This document shows, piece after piece, positions 48,940 to 59,094 of a stretch of 64,000 nucleotides of DNA (within the stretch, counting starts at the first letter, position 1; each line of letters starts with the position of its first letter). The notes beneath the pieces are model-generated. The model saw only the letters and a list, made by a program, of their open reading frames with translations. It was not told the DNA's origin and searched no databases. A program made the position numbers and the translations under genes. This DNA comes from Tardiphaga sp. vice304 (lineage in GTDB: Bacteria > Pseudomonadota > Alphaproteobacteria > Rhizobiales > Xanthobacteraceae): the NCBI RefSeq assembly GCF_007018905.1, contig NZ_CP041402.1, positions 3,646,001 to 3,710,000 on the forward strand, given 5' to 3'.

Positions 48940-50037
48940 TTAGTTCGGCTGCGTGCCCGGCGCGGCATCGAATACCAGCGTGAACCAGGTGCCTTGCCCG
49001 CGCATGCTCGCGACGTTGAACTTCACGTTCGGCGCATTTTCTTTCAGCGTCTGCAGGATCAGCGCGCCGAGCTTGCGCGGCGACGGCCATTCCTGGTCCT
49101 CGCCGAGACCGACGCCGTCATCCGACACCACGACGGTGACGTGACCGCCCTCGAGCTTGCAGATCAGTTTGATCTGCCCGCCGGCGCGGCCGACGAATGC
49201 ATATTTCAGGGCGTTGGTCAGCATCTCGTTGACCAGGAGACCGGCGGGCATGGCGATGTTGATCGACATCGGACAAAAGCCGACCTGCAGGTCGATCTCG
49301 ATCCCCTCAGGCGCATTGGCCGCCATCACTGCGCGCGCGACGTCGGCAAGGTACTGGCCGAGATCGATATCCGCAGTGGCGTCTTCAGCCGACAGCGCCC
49401 GGTACAGCACGGTCAGCGCGTCGATCCGGCTGGCGAGCCGCGCCAGCGCCACCGCCTCACCCTCCGCCGCCGAGCGCGCCTCGAGGCGCACCAGCGCGGT
49501 AATCAGTTGCAGATTGTTCTTCACGCGGTGCTGCAACTCGCGCATCAGCATGTCGCGGTCGCGGATCTGGTTCTCGAACTGCTCGATCTGCGCACGCTCG
49601 CGACCGCCGACATCGACCAGAGCGGCAATGCGGAAGTTTTCCACGCCGTTCTCGCTCTCGATCACCGAGGCATAGGCCTGCACGATGACCAGGCGATCCA
49701 CCGGCCCGGACGGCCGGAACACGCCGATAAAATCCTCGCCGTCGCGGATCGCCTCGCCGAGCGTCTTGGTCGAATCGTCTTCGTTCACGAAACCATCGAG
49801 ACAGGTCCAGCCCTGGCCCTCGACATCGCCAGCCATCATCGACATCTGGAGTTCGAACGCCTTGTTGGCATAGACAATGTGCTGCTGATTGCCGGCCCCG
49901 CGGGAAATCGCGATCGCCACCGGCACATGGTCAAGCAGATGCTTGTAGCGATCGCTCTCGATCGCCAGCGCAATCTTTGACGACCCCAGAATCTGATCGA
50001 CCTGCTGGGAGGACGGCTGTCCGTCGTCGGCGCTCAT
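48940..50037 (-). CDS. Sensor histidine kinase (PAS, HisKA_2/HWE-type)
   Basis: 365 residues. A PAS domain (HIVYANKAFELQMSM near 53-67, GQGWTCLDGF) is followed by the phosphoacceptor box RELQHRVKNNLQLITALVRL with His170, then an ATP-binding domain (MLTNALKYAF, SDDGVGLGE). No membrane segment, so it is cytosolic. HisKA_2/HWE kinases often serve the general stress response or light sensing. No response regulator is adjacent. It lies 80 bases downstream of gatA. Confidence 0.9.
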   Translation of the reverse strand: MSADDGQPSSQQVDQILGSSKIALAIESDRYKHLLDHVPVAIAISRGAGNQQHIVYANKAFELQMSMMAGDVEGQGWTCLDGFVNEDDSTKTLGEAIRDGEDFIGVFRPSGPVDRLVIVQAYASVIESENGVENFRIAALVDVGGRERAQIEQFENQIRDRDMLMRELQHRVKNNLQLITALVRLEARSAAEGEAVALARLASRIDALTVLYRALSAEDATADIDLGQYLADVARAVMAANAPEGIEIDLQVGFCPMSINIAMPAGLLVNEMLTNALKYAFVGRAGGQIKLICKLEGGHVTVVVSDDGVGLGEDQEWPSPRKLGALILQTLKENAPNVKFNVASMRGQGTWFTLVFDAAPGTQPN

Positions 50038-50119
50038 ACGATGTCCACTCTCATGGATAACCCATGACCAAACGCCGATCGAAACGCAATGTCAAAGCAG
50101 CAACACTTGGTCCGAACCT

Positions 50120-51595
50120 TCACCACCATTTCGGCGGCGTGAAGCGACCGGCGGCCTGCTCGATGGTTTCGCCGAGCGAGAACAGCGTCTCTTCGTCGAA
50201 CGGCCGGCCGATCAGTTGCAGCCCTAGCGGCAGACCCTGCGCGTCGCGACCGGCGGGAACCGCGATGCCGGGCAGCCCGGCCATGTTCACCGTCACCGTG
50301 AAAATGTCGTTGAGATACATTTCGATCGGATCGGCGCCGCCCTTCTCGCCGATCCCGAACGCCGCGGACGGCGTCGCCGGAGTCAGGATCGCGTGAATAC
50401 CTGACGCGAAGCACTCTTCGAAATCCTTCTTGATCAGCGTGCGGACCTTTTGCGCGCGCAGATAATAGGCGTCGTAATAGCCGGCCGAGAGAACATAGGT
50501 GCCGATCATGATGCGGCGGCGGACTTCGGCGCCAAAGCCTTCGGCGCGGGTATTTTCATACATGTCGCCGAGCGTGCGGCCGGGCACCCGCAGGCCATAG
50601 CGAACGCCGTCATAGCGCGCCAGGTTCGACGAGGCCTCGGCGGGCGCCACGATGTAATAGGCCGGCAGCGCGTATTTGGTGTGCGGCAGCGACACATCGA
50701 CCAGTTCCGCACCGGCAGCCTTGAGCTGCGCGGCGCCATCCTTCCAGAGCTTCTCGATTTCCGCCGGCATCCCGTCGAGCCGGTACTCGCGGGGGATCCC
50801 GATCTTCATGCCCTTAACCGAGCGGCCGACCGCAGCTTCATAATCCGGCACCGCGCGATCCACCGAGGTGGAATCCTTGGGATCGTGGCCGGCCATCGAG
50901 CGCAGCAGGATCGCGGCGTCGCGCACCGTGCGCGTGATCGGCCCGGCCTGATCGAGCGACGACGCAAATGCCACGACGCCCCAGCGCGAGCAACGGCCAT
51001 AGGTCGGCTTGATCCCCACCGTGCCGGTGAAGGCCGCAGGCTGACGGATCGAGCCGCCAGTGTCGGTCGCGGTCGCGCCAAGGCACAGGCCGGCCGCCAC
51101 GGCGGAGGCCGAACCGCCCGACGAGCCGCCGGGAACCAGTTGGACGTCGGAGCCTTCGCGGCGCCACGGATTGACCACCGGGCCGAAGGCCGAGGTCTCG
51201 TTGGCCGAGCCCATCGCGAACTCGTCATTGTTGAGCTTGCCGAGCATCACCGCGCCGTCGCGCCAGAGCTGCGAGGTGACGGTGGATTCATAGGGCGGAA
51301 TGAAATTGCCGAGGATTTTCGAACACGCGGTGGTGCGGACATCCTTGGTCGCAAACAGGTCCTTGATGCCCAGCGGAATGCCGGCCAGCGGCCCCGCCTC
51401 GCCCTTGGCGATGCTGGCGTCGGCCGCCGCGGCCATCGCGCGGGCATGCACCGGCGTCTCCAGCACATAGGCGTTCAGCACGCGCGCGTTCTCGACCGCC
51501 ACGATATGCGCGTCGGTCAGCTCAATCGACGTGAAGGATTTTTTCGCGAGGCCGTCACGGGCCTCCGCGAGCGTCAGCGACGTAAGATTAGTCAT
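50120..51595 (-). CDS. gatA: Glutamyl-tRNA(Gln) amidotransferase subunit A
   Basis: 491 residues of the amidase-signature family. Lys in [15 protein letters not shown] and the Ser pair in [16 protein letters not shown] and [12 protein letters not shown] form the Ser-Ser-Lys triad that releases ammonia from Gln. It works with GatB and GatC. The ATG abuts the stop of the 72-residue gene upstream (51596), implying coupling. Confidence 0.96.
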   Translation of the reverse strand: MTNLTSLTLAEARDGLAKKSFTSIELTDAHIVAVENARVLNAYVLETPVHARAMAAAADASIAKGEAGPLAGIPLGIKDLFATKDVRTTACSKILGNFIPPYESTVTSQLWRDGAVMLGKLNNDEFAMGSANETSAFGPVVNPWRREGSDVQLVPGGSSGGSASAVAAGLCLGATATDTGGSIRQPAAFTGTVGIKPTYGRCSRWGVVAFASSLDQAGPITRTVRDAAILLRSMAGHDPKDSTSVDRAVPDYEAAVGRSVKGMKIGIPREYRLDGMPAEIEKLWKDGAAQLKAAGAELVDVSLPHTKYALPAYYIVAPAEASSNLARYDGVRYGLRVPGRTLGDMYENTRAEGFGAEVRRRIMIGTYVLSAGYYDAYYLRAQKVRTLIKKDFEECFASGIHAILTPATPSAAFGIGEKGGADPIEMYLNDIFTVTVNMAGLPGIAVPAGRDAQGLPLGLQLIGRPFDEETLFSLGETIEQAAGRFTPPKWW

Positions 51596-51814
51596 CTATT
51601 TATTGACCGGGCTGCAGAAGAACGGAGAGAGCGTCTTGTCGTTTTCCGGCGCGTCGCGGCGGAGTTTTTCGTTCGCCTTGTCGGCGGCCTCGAGCTGGTC
51701 GAGCACGGCGTCCATCGCCTGGTCGACATCGACAATCTTGCCCTGCTTCTCGAGGGCATCGAGATAGTCCATGTAGAGCTGGTAGGACTTTTCATCGTCG
51801 CAAAGCATGCACAT
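51596..51814 (-). CDS. 72-residue CxxC protein between gatC and gatA
   Basis: MCMLCDDEKSYQLYMDYLDA, helical, acidic, with an N-terminal CxxC (C2, C5) and another Cys near the end. Its stop directly precedes the gatA ATG and its start is 16 bases after gatC. Position inside the gat operon suggests co-expression with the amidotransferase. No known family. Confidence 0.75.
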   Translation of the reverse strand: MCMLCDDEKSYQLYMDYLDALEKQGKIVDVDQAMDAVLDQLEAADKANEKLRRDAPENDKTLSPFFCSPVNK

Positions 51815-51829
51815 GCGATGGTCCCGCTG

Positions 51830-52117
51830 TTATTCGACGACTTTGGGGACGAGGAAGAAATGGTCCTGCTCGTCCGGCGCGTTCGCCGTCACCTTGTCGA
51901 CGATCTCGCCGTCATTGACCACGTCCAGGCGCTTCTTCATCTCCATCGGCATCACCGATGTCATCGGCTCGACGCCGTCGACATTCACTTCCTGCAGCTG
52001 CTCGACGAAGGCCAGCATGGCGTTGAGCTCGCCCTGCAGATGGGGAACCTCGGCGTCAGTGACCGCGATCCGCGCAAGCTGCGCGATACGGCGAACGGTG
52101 GCGGCATCGACGGACAT
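51830..52117 (-). CDS. gatC: Glutamyl-tRNA(Gln) amidotransferase subunit C
   Basis: 95 residues, [40 protein letters not shown], then [15 protein letters not shown] tail; the linker subunit of GatCAB. It is the first gene of gatC-CxxC-gatA. The nitronate monooxygenase gene ends 74 bases upstream on the same strand. Confidence 0.94.
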   Translation of the reverse strand: MSVDAATVRRIAQLARIAVTDAEVPHLQGELNAMLAFVEQLQEVNVDGVEPMTSVMPMEMKKRLDVVNDGEIVDKVTANAPDEQDHFFLVPKVVE

Positions 52118-52190
52118 ATGGGGAGCCTCGGGCGGATTTCAGCCCGCCGTATAGCAGACGGAGGTTTCGCGCCGCAACCGCGGGCGCGGA

Positions 52191-53279
52191 TCAGCCGGCG
52201 AGCTGCTCCATCCGCGCCAGCGCCGAGGCCGCCAGCGCCCGGGTCAGTTCGGCTGCGGGCCATTCGGTACCCATGTGCACCGCCTGCCCGGCCCACAGAT
52301 TGGTGAAATCGGTGCGGCCCAGCTTCTCGGCGGCGGTTTTCAGCGGCCCCAGCGCCACCGCGGCGTGCGGAAACGCCGGCGCGTCCGGCGAGATCGGCCC
52401 GACCTCGCGCATCACCCGGTTGATGACGCCGCGCGCCGGCCGCCCGGTCATGACGTTGGTAATCACGGTGCCGTCATCGGCCGATTCGGCCAGCGCCGCA
52501 CGGGCCGGTCCGCTGACCTTGGACTCCGGCGTGCGCAAAAAAGCGGTGCCAAGCTGCACGCCGGCGGCGCCCAGCGCGAACGCCGCCGCGATGCCGCGGC
52601 CGTCGGCGATCCCGCCGGCGGCGATCACGGGCACCTTCACTGCGTCCACCACCTGCGGCAGCAGCGCGAAGAGGCCGGGCTGCGTGGTGATGTCCTGCGT
52701 CAGGAACATGCCGCGATGGCCGCCCGCTTCCGCTCCCTGCGCGATGATGACGTCCGCGCCGTTCTGCTCGAGCCAGACGGCCTCGCGCACGATGGTCGCC
52801 GACGACATCACAAGACAGCCCGCCGCCTTGACGCGCGCGAGCAAGGCCGGCGCCGGCAGGCCGAAATGGAAGCTGACCACTTCGGGCCTCAGCTCCTCGA
52901 CGAGCGCGCACATCTCCTCGCCGAACGGCGCGCGGTTGGCGACGTTGCTCGGCGCATCCTGCGGCAGGCCGAGTTCGCTGAAGTAGGCCGACAGCCGCTG
53001 CCGCCAGCCGGCTTCGCGGGCAGCGTCTGGCTCGACGCCGGTGTGGCAGAAGAAGTTCATGTTGAGCGGTGCCGACACGCGCTGCCGGATGATGCCGATT
53101 TGCTCGCGGGCCTTTTCGACCGAAACGGCCGCACAAGGCAGCGACCCCAACCCGCCGCCCTCAGCCACCGCGATCACCATGTCGGTATCGACCGGGCCGA
53201 TCATCGGCGCCTGCACGATGGGAAACTCGATCTTCAACAGCTCGATCAACCTGCGGTTCGGCCACATAGGTGCGCTCAT
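52191..53279 (-). CDS. Nitronate monooxygenase-like flavoprotein
   Basis: 362 residues, TIM-barrel FMN enzyme. IEFPIVQAPMIGPVDTDMVI at the start, AQGAEAGGHRGMF (the His-containing active loop), and VIAAGGIADGRGIAAAFALG plus GVQLGTAFLRTPES as FMN-phosphate site. It oxidises nitronates such as propionate-3-nitronate. It precedes the gat genes but is likely independent. Confidence 0.9.
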   Translation of the reverse strand: MSAPMWPNRRLIELLKIEFPIVQAPMIGPVDTDMVIAVAEGGGLGSLPCAAVSVEKAREQIGIIRQRVSAPLNMNFFCHTGVEPDAAREAGWRQRLSAYFSELGLPQDAPSNVANRAPFGEEMCALVEELRPEVVSFHFGLPAPALLARVKAAGCLVMSSATIVREAVWLEQNGADVIIAQGAEAGGHRGMFLTQDITTQPGLFALLPQVVDAVKVPVIAAGGIADGRGIAAAFALGAAGVQLGTAFLRTPESKVSGPARAALAESADDGTVITNVMTGRPARGVINRVMREVGPISPDAPAFPHAAVALGPLKTAAEKLGRTDFTNLWAGQAVHMGTEWPAAELTRALAASALARMEQLAG

Positions 53280-53352
53280 TCAATGATGTCGGGGATCGGC
53301 GCGGGCATCATTGCCCGGCCGGTTGCTGCGTACCACAATCGCAAGAGCCGGG

Positions 53353-53580
53353 CTATGCGATTTGCCGTGGCCTGATCAGCAGCCATTTGCGCAGCGCAAC
53401 GCCGGCCCAGATCGCTTCCACCAGCCCGAACGGCCAGGCGCCCTGCAAAAATCCATACAGCGAGCCGAGGCCGCACGCTCCGGCAAAGGCCAGCACGTAC
53501 CACGGGCTGCGCGCCTCCAGCGCGTAGCAGACCAGCATGGCCGTGACGGCAAACAATCCGAATAGCGTCAGGGCGTCCAT
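53353..53580 (-). CDS. Small membrane protein of unknown function
   Basis: 75 residues, MDALTLFGLFAVTAMLVCYA, with two or three hydrophobic segments (YVLAFAGACGLGSLYGFLQG, VEAIWAGVALRKWLL). Basic C-terminus. It is divergent from ruvX, 43 bases apart. Conserved in look with a bradyrhizobial small-membrane type, but function is unknown. Confidence 0.75.
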   Translation of the reverse strand: MDALTLFGLFAVTAMLVCYALEARSPWYVLAFAGACGLGSLYGFLQGAWPFGLVEAIWAGVALRKWLLIRPRQIA

Positions 53581-53623
53581 GCCGGGATTTTCCTTTTTGC
53601 GCGGCCGCATGCTATGCGGGCGC

Positions 53624-54115
53624 ATGCCTGCACTCATCCTACCATTGATCGACGCCGCCGCGCACTTGCCGGCGCGCGGGGCGCTGATCGGCCTAGATCT
53701 CGGCACCAAGACCATCGGCGTCGCGGTGTCGGACCCCGACCGCCGGCTGGCCACCGGCGTCGAGACCGTCGAGCGCAAGGCGTTCACGGCCGACGCAGCC
53801 CGGCTGGTCAAGCTTGCCGATGAGCGCAATATCGCGGGCTTCGTGCTCGGCCTGCCGATCAACATGGACGGCTCGGAAGGTCCGCGCGCGCAATCGACCC
53901 GCGCCTTCGCGCGCAATTTTTCGAGACTGACCGAGCTGCCGATCGCCTTCTGGGACGAGCGGCTGTCAACCTCGGCGGTGGAGCGCGAGTTGATCGCCAA
54001 CGACGTCAGCCGCGCCAAGCGCGCCAAGGTTATCGACGAGCACGCCGCAATCTTCATCCTGCAGGGCGCGCTGGATCGTCTCGCTACGCTGGCGCGCTCG
54101 CCGGACATTCGCTGA
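53624..54115 (+). CDS. ruvX: Holliday junction resolvase-like protein RuvX/YqgF
   Basis: 163 residues from ATG 53624. RNase H-like fold with LIGLDLGTKTIGVAVSDPDR at 21-40, GFVLGLPINMDGSEGPRAQS, and WDERLSTSAVERELI. YqgF proteins process the 16S rRNA 5' end and are assigned as resolvases. It lies between a divergent membrane gene and a repeat. Confidence 0.92.
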   Translation: MPALILPLIDAAAHLPARGALIGLDLGTKTIGVAVSDPDRRLATGVETVERKAFTADAARLVKLADERNIAGFVLGLPINMDGSEGPRAQSTRAFARNFSRLTELPIAFWDERLSTSAVERELIANDVSRAKRAKVIDEHAAIFILQGALDRLATLARSPDIR

Positions 54116-54130
54116 GCCACACCGGCCCCT

Positions 54131-54231
54131 CCCCGTCATTGCGAGGAGCGAAGCGACGCGGCAATCCAGAAAACCGCACGCGCCGAACGAACCGGATTGC
54201 TTCGTCGCAAGGGGTCCTCGCAATGACGGGG
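54131..54231. repeat. Dispersed repeat (cattgcgaggagcgaagcgac type)
   Basis: ccccgtcattgcgaggagcg at one end and the complement cctcgcaatgacgggg at the other form long arms; the interior carries a second match, ggcaatcc/ggattgc. It is unrelated to the gtagcccggatg type. It may fold at the ends of ruvX and the converging CPBP gene. Confidence 0.75.
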
Positions 54232-54253
54232 ATGGGAAGGTGGTCCCCTCATC

Positions 54254-55027
54254 TCACGAATACGTCGCGATCCACAACGTCTGCACCGTCGCCGCAAGAT
54301 TATTCAGGCCGTGCACGAAAACCGTCAGCCACGTCGAGTTGTAGCGATAGCGCAGCCTGCCGAGCCACAGGCCGATGGTGAAAATTTCGCAGAAGAAGAA
54401 CCAGTCGTACTGCAGGTGCATCGCGGTCCACACCAGCGACGACAGCGCGATGGCGCCCCACGGCCGCAAGAACGATTCCGACCAGCCGCGATAGAGAAAA
54501 CCGCGGACGAAGAACTCTTCCGTCATCGGCGCGGCCACGCAGAAGGCGAGCACCAGGAGCCACAGCGCGCCATCGGCGCGGGCCGATTTCAGCACGTCCA
54601 TCATGAAGCCCGGCGAGGAATCGCGGCCCATTGCGCGCGAGATCAGCTCCCACAATCCGACCAGCAGGATCAGGCCGAGCGCGCCGACAGCAAAATTCTT
54701 CCACGAGGTGCCATCAAGCGCGAGATAGGCCGCGAACCGCATCCGCGCCAGCCGTGTCGCCAGCCACAGCGCGGCGCATACCGCCGGCAGTCCCATGATC
54801 ACCGAAAGCGCGATCGCCGTGCCGCTCGACAGCGTGCGCGTCAGCAGCGTGAGGTCGAACGGCGCGTCCTTCATCAGGACGAGATACAGCACCACCGTGA
54901 CCTGGCCGAGAAACAGCGCGGCGAAAGCAAACAGGCCCCACAGGCTGGTGCCCCAGAACTTCCAGATCCGCGGCGGCTTCGACAGGTCGGGTGGCGCAAG
55001 CTCCGCCGGAATATCCTGCGAACTCAT
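54254..55027 (-). CDS. CPBP-family intramembrane glutamic protease
   Basis: 257 residues with about eight hydrophobic segments. Motif 1 is MTEEFFVRGF (the EE-R pair), motif 2 WTAMHLQYDWFFF with His, and motif 3 FVHGLNNLAA. CPBP (Abi/Rce1-like) enzymes cleave within membranes. ATG overlaps the stop of the AidB-like gene (55024-55027), so it is cotranscribed with it. Confidence 0.88.
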   Translation of the reverse strand: MSSQDIPAELAPPDLSKPPRIWKFWGTSLWGLFAFAALFLGQVTVVLYLVLMKDAPFDLTLLTRTLSSGTAIALSVIMGLPAVCAALWLATRLARMRFAAYLALDGTSWKNFAVGALGLILLVGLWELISRAMGRDSSPGFMMDVLKSARADGALWLLVLAFCVAAPMTEEFFVRGFLYRGWSESFLRPWGAIALSSLVWTAMHLQYDWFFFCEIFTIGLWLGRLRYRYNSTWLTVFVHGLNNLAATVQTLWIATYS

Positions 55028-56664
55028 TGCGGCAAAGCGCGGTCGAGCAACGTCCGGCTCTGCGCCTCGGAGAGCTCGGCGGTGCCAAGCATCGCGTGGC
55101 GCGAACCGCCGAGCCGGGTCTTCGCGAACAATTCGGCATGGGTGGGATTGACGATGTTCAGCGCCGCCGCGGCGGCGAGCACCGCCAGTGTTTCCACCGC
55201 CTGCCGCGCCACGCGCTCGCTGTCCGGCCGCAGCAGGCAGCCGATCACGAACGCCGCGGATTCTCCGGCGCCCGGCATGCCCCGCGTCTCGTCGACCAGT
55301 TCCTGCAGCACGGCGGTGGCCGCCTCGCCGTCATGCGACAGCGCGCGCAGCACGTCGAGGCACATCACATTGCCGGAGCCCTCCCAGATCGCGTTGACCG
55401 GAGCTTCCCGATAGTGTCGTGCCAGAATGCCTTCCTCGACATAGCCGTTGCCGCCCATGCACTCCATCGCTTCATAGAGGAAGCCCGGTGCGCTCTTGCA
55501 GACCCAGTATTTGATCGCCGGCGTCATCAGCCGCATGTACGCCGCTTCCGCTGGAAGTTCGGGCGCGAGGTCGAAAGAGCGGCACAACCGCATCACCAGA
55601 GCGGTCGAGGCCTCGACCTGCAGCGCCATGTCGGCGAGTACGCTCTGCATCAGCGGCTGGTCGGCCAGATGCTTCTGAAACACGCTGCGGTGACGCGCAT
55701 GATGCAGCGCATGCACCAGGCCGGAGCGCATCAGCCCGGCGGAGGCGACCGCGCAATCCTGCCGTGTCAGCTGCACCATCTGGATGATGGTGCGGATGCC
55801 CCGGCCCTCGTCGCCGACGCGGAGCGCATAGGCGTCGTTGAACTCGACTTCGGAGGACGCATTGGAGCGATTGCCGAGCTTGTCCTTCAGCCGCTGGAAC
55901 TGCAGCGCGTTGACCGAGCCATCCGGCCGGAAGCGCGGCATGAAGAAGCACGACAGCCCCTCCTCGGCCTGCGCCAGCACCAGGAAGGCGTCGCACATCG
56001 GCGCCGACATGAACCATTTGTGGCCGCGGATCAGATAGGCGTCGCCGTCGCGCGTGGCGGATGTGATGTTGCTGCGGACGTCGGTACCGCCCTGCTTCTC
56101 CGTCATGCCCATGCCGAGCGTCATGCCGGTCTTGCCCGACCACGGCGCAAACGACGGATCGTAGCTGCGGCTGGAGAGCACCGGCATCACCTGCGCCAGC
56201 AGGTCGGGCTGCGACGCCAGTGCCGCGACGGACGCGCGCGTCATGGTCAGCGGGCAGAGATGCCCGGTCTCGACTTGCGCAGCCATGAACAATTTGGCTG
56301 CTCGCGACACTTCCGAGGCCTTGCCGGCGGGCGCGCCCGTCTTTCCCCAGGTCGAGTTGTGCAGCCCGGCCGCGACCGAGTGCGCCATCAGCTCGTGATA
56401 GGCCGGATGAAACTCGACCTCGTCGCGGCGGTTGCCGCGGGCATCATGGGTATTCAGCTTCGGCGTGTTTTCGTTGGCCAGCCGGGCGGTTTCCGCCATC
56501 GCGGCAGAGCCGAACAACTGGCCGAAGTTCGAATGATCGACATAGGCCGACGACGCCTCGTTGAAGGCCACCGCCTCGACCAGCGGCCGGTCGGAGGCGA
56601 ACAGATCGACATCCTCATAGGGCGGCGACTGGTTCAGCGTCTCAGGGGTGGTGGCGTGGTTCAT
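55024..56664 (-). CDS. AidB-like acyl-CoA dehydrogenase
   Basis: 546 residues, larger than ordinary acyl-CoA dehydrogenases and matching the AidB type with NQSPPYEDVDLFASDRPLVE at the N-terminus. Flavin site KTGMTLGMGMTEKQGGTDVR; late motif YEAMECMGGNGYVEEGILAR and APVNAIWEGSGNVMCLDVLR. AidB is linked to protection of DNA from alkylation in other bacteria. It is divergent from pyrB. Whether it has true acyl-CoA dehydrogenase activity is unclear. Confidence 0.9.
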   Translation of the reverse strand: MNHATTPETLNQSPPYEDVDLFASDRPLVEAVAFNEASSAYVDHSNFGQLFGSAAMAETARLANENTPKLNTHDARGNRRDEVEFHPAYHELMAHSVAAGLHNSTWGKTGAPAGKASEVSRAAKLFMAAQVETGHLCPLTMTRASVAALASQPDLLAQVMPVLSSRSYDPSFAPWSGKTGMTLGMGMTEKQGGTDVRSNITSATRDGDAYLIRGHKWFMSAPMCDAFLVLAQAEEGLSCFFMPRFRPDGSVNALQFQRLKDKLGNRSNASSEVEFNDAYALRVGDEGRGIRTIIQMVQLTRQDCAVASAGLMRSGLVHALHHARHRSVFQKHLADQPLMQSVLADMALQVEASTALVMRLCRSFDLAPELPAEAAYMRLMTPAIKYWVCKSAPGFLYEAMECMGGNGYVEEGILARHYREAPVNAIWEGSGNVMCLDVLRALSHDGEAATAVLQELVDETRGMPGAGESAAFVIGCLLRPDSERVARQAVETLAVLAAAAALNIVNPTHAELFAKTRLGGSRHAMLGTAELSEAQSRTLLDRALPQ

Positions 56665-56828
56665 GAAACATTCCCGGCTGCAGCGATATGCTCGCTTTTA
56701 CGCAAGATTCGCCACGAATTCACGCGATCATCCGAAGCGTCAGGACCGCTGACAGACCGGGGGATAATTCGGAACCGGCCGTTTGGCGCTTGCCCCGGTT
56801 TTGGACTCTGCCTATAGCTTTCGTTTTA

Positions 56829-57782
56829 ATGACCCTTGCACCGAAATCCAGTTTCGTCCTCGCTCACCGGCATTTGCTGGGCATCGAGGGCCTTTCCGCC
56901 GCGGACATCACCGGCCTCCTCGATCTGTCCGAGGAATATGTCGAGCTGAACCGCCAGGTCGACAAGAAGCGCACCTCGTTGCGCGGTCGAACCCAGGTCA
57001 ATCTGTTCTTCGAGAATTCGACCCGCACGCAGTCGTCGTTCGAGCTGGCCGGCAAGCGGCTCGGCGCCGACGTCATGAACATGTCGGTGTCATCGTCCTC
57101 CATCAAGAAGGGCGAGACGCTGATCGACACCGCGATGACGCTGAACGCCATGCATCCCGACATCCTGGTGATGCGCCACCACGCCTCCGGCGCGGTCGAA
57201 CTGCTGGCGCGCAAGGTCGATGGCTCCGTCATCAATGCCGGCGACGGCGCGCATGAGCATCCGACCCAGGCGCTGCTGGACGGGCTGACAATCCGCCGCA
57301 ACAAGGGCCGCATCGAGGGCTTGATCGTCGCGATCTGCGGCGACGTGCTGCATTCGCGCGTCGCCCGCTCCGACATCCTGCTGCTGAACCGGATGGGTGC
57401 CCGCGTCCGCGTGGTGGCGCCCTCTACGTTGCTGCCGCCGGGCATCGAGCGCATGGGCGTCGAGGTGTTTCGCGACATGCGCGAAGGGCTGGAAGGCGCC
57501 GACATCGTGATGATGCTGCGGCTGCAGCGCGAGCGCATGAACGGTTCGTTCGTGCCCTCCACCGCCGAGTACTTCCAGTATTACGGCCTCGACCAGAAGA
57601 AGCTGGCCTATGCCAAGCCGGATGCGCTGGTGATGCATCCCGGCCCGATGAACCGCGGCGTCGAGATCGACTCCATCGTCGCCGACGGCGCGCAGTCGCT
57701 GATCCGCGAGCAGGTCGAGATGGGCGTCGCCGTCCGCATGGCCGTGCTTGAAGCGCTCGCGCGCAACCTCCCGAATGCGTGA
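56829..57782 (+). CDS. pyrB: Aspartate carbamoyltransferase catalytic subunit
   Basis: 317 residues from ATG 56829. The carbamoyl-phosphate loop is [20 protein letters not shown], the aspartate site LQRERM, and HPTQALLDG and [11 protein letters not shown] are present. It makes carbamoyl-aspartate for pyrimidines. The stop overlaps the downstream start (57775-57782). No PyrI is nearby. The neighbour is a non-catalytic dihydroorotase-like protein that in other bacteria is needed to assemble PyrB. Confidence 0.96.
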   Translation: MTLAPKSSFVLAHRHLLGIEGLSAADITGLLDLSEEYVELNRQVDKKRTSLRGRTQVNLFFENSTRTQSSFELAGKRLGADVMNMSVSSSSIKKGETLIDTAMTLNAMHPDILVMRHHASGAVELLARKVDGSVINAGDGAHEHPTQALLDGLTIRRNKGRIEGLIVAICGDVLHSRVARSDILLLNRMGARVRVVAPSTLLPPGIERMGVEVFRDMREGLEGADIVMMLRLQRERMNGSFVPSTAEYFQYYGLDQKKLAYAKPDALVMHPGPMNRGVEIDSIVADGAQSLIREQVEMGVAVRMAVLEALARNLPNA

Positions 57783-59088
57783 CATCATGCTGACCGACCG
57801 CCGCCCTATCCTGCTCGCCAATGCCCGCCTGATCGATCCGTCGCGCAAGATGGACGGTATCGGCGACGTGCTGATCGCCGATGGCGTGATCCGCGATGCC
57901 CGCCGCGGCATCGGCGCAGCCGGCGTGCCGGAGGGCACCGACATCGTCAATTGTGCCGGCATGATCGTGGCGCCCGGCCTGGTCGACATGCGCGCCTTCG
58001 TCGGCGAGCCCGGCGCCAGCCACCGCGAGACCTTCGCCTCCGCCAGCCGCGCCGCCGCCGCCGGCGGCATCACCACCATCATCTGTCAGCCCGATACCTC
58101 GCCGGTGATCGATAATTCCGCGACGGTCGACTTCGTGCTGCGCCGCGCCCGCGACACCGCGATCGTCAACATCCATCCGATGGCCGCGCTGACCAAGGGC
58201 ATGGCCGGAAAAGAAATGACCGAGATCGGCCTGTTGAAGGCCGCCGGCGCCGTCGCCTTCACCGATGGCGACAAGAGCATCACCAATGCGCAGCTGATGC
58301 GCCGCGCACTCACTTACGCGCGCGACTTCGATGCGCTGATCGTGCATCACACCGAGGATCCCGATCTGGTCGGCGAAGGCGTGATGAACGAGGGTGAGCG
58401 TGCCTCGCGGCTCGGCCTGATCGGCATTCCCAACGCGGCCGAAGCGATGATGCTGGAGAGGGACATGCGGCTGGTCGCGCTGACCGGTGGCCGCTATCAT
58501 GCGGCGTCCCTCACCTGCATCGAATCCATCGAGGTGCTGCAGCGCGCCCGCGACGCTGGCCTGCGCGTCAGCGCCTCGGCCTCGATCAACCATCTCACGC
58601 TGAACGAGATCGATATCGGGCCGTATCGCTCCTACCTCAAACTGTCGCCGCCCCTGCGCACCGAGGACGACCGCCAGGCGCTGGTCGCCGCGGTCGCCTC
58701 CGGCCTGATCGACGTCATCATGTCCGACCACAATCCGCAGGACGTCGAGACCAAGCGGCTGCCGTTCGCCGAAGCAGCCCCCGGCGCGATCGGACTCGAG
58801 ACCATGCTGTCGGCCGGGCTGCGGCTGATCCACAGCGGCGAACTGGATTTCACCACGCTGATCCGGGCGATGTCGACGCGGCCGGCCGAACTGCTCGGAC
58901 TGCCCGGCGGCACGCTGCGCCCCGGCGCCGTTGCCGACGTCATTGTGATTGACGCCGACGTGCCGTGGGTGCTGGATCCCGCCGACCTGAAGTCGCACAG
59001 CAAGAACACGCCGTTCGACGAGGCCCGCTTTACCGGTCGCGTCGCGCGTACGATTGTCGGCGGACGCACGGTGTATGAACATGTGTAG
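57775..59088 (+). CDS. pyrC': Dihydroorotase-like protein lacking the metal-binding HxH (PyrC')
   Basis: 437 residues, [23 protein letters not shown] 57787 is an alternative. The amidohydrolase fold is clear ([25 protein letters not shown]), but the N-terminal metal ligands are missing: [13 protein letters not shown] replaces the usual VDMHVHLREPG. Lys in [11 protein letters not shown] remains. This matches non-catalytic PyrC'/PyrX partners of PyrB known from Pseudomonas. A catalytic PyrC would be elsewhere. It overlaps pyrB by eight bases. Confidence 0.85.
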   Translation: MRDIMLTDRRPILLANARLIDPSRKMDGIGDVLIADGVIRDARRGIGAAGVPEGTDIVNCAGMIVAPGLVDMRAFVGEPGASHRETFASASRAAAAGGITTIICQPDTSPVIDNSATVDFVLRRARDTAIVNIHPMAALTKGMAGKEMTEIGLLKAAGAVAFTDGDKSITNAQLMRRALTYARDFDALIVHHTEDPDLVGEGVMNEGERASRLGLIGIPNAAEAMMLERDMRLVALTGGRYHAASLTCIESIEVLQRARDAGLRVSASASINHLTLNEIDIGPYRSYLKLSPPLRTEDDRQALVAAVASGLIDVIMSDHNPQDVETKRLPFAEAAPGAIGLETMLSAGLRLIHSGELDFTTLIRAMSTRPAELLGLPGGTLRPGAVADVIVIDADVPWVLDPADLKSHSKNTPFDEARFTGRVARTIVGGRTVYEHV

Positions 59089-59094
59089 GTCGCA

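Noticed and set aside
57748..57774. Upstream extension of the dihydroorotase-like gene
   Set aside because: It lies inside pyrB and lacks homology; ATG 57775 or 57787 is preferred.
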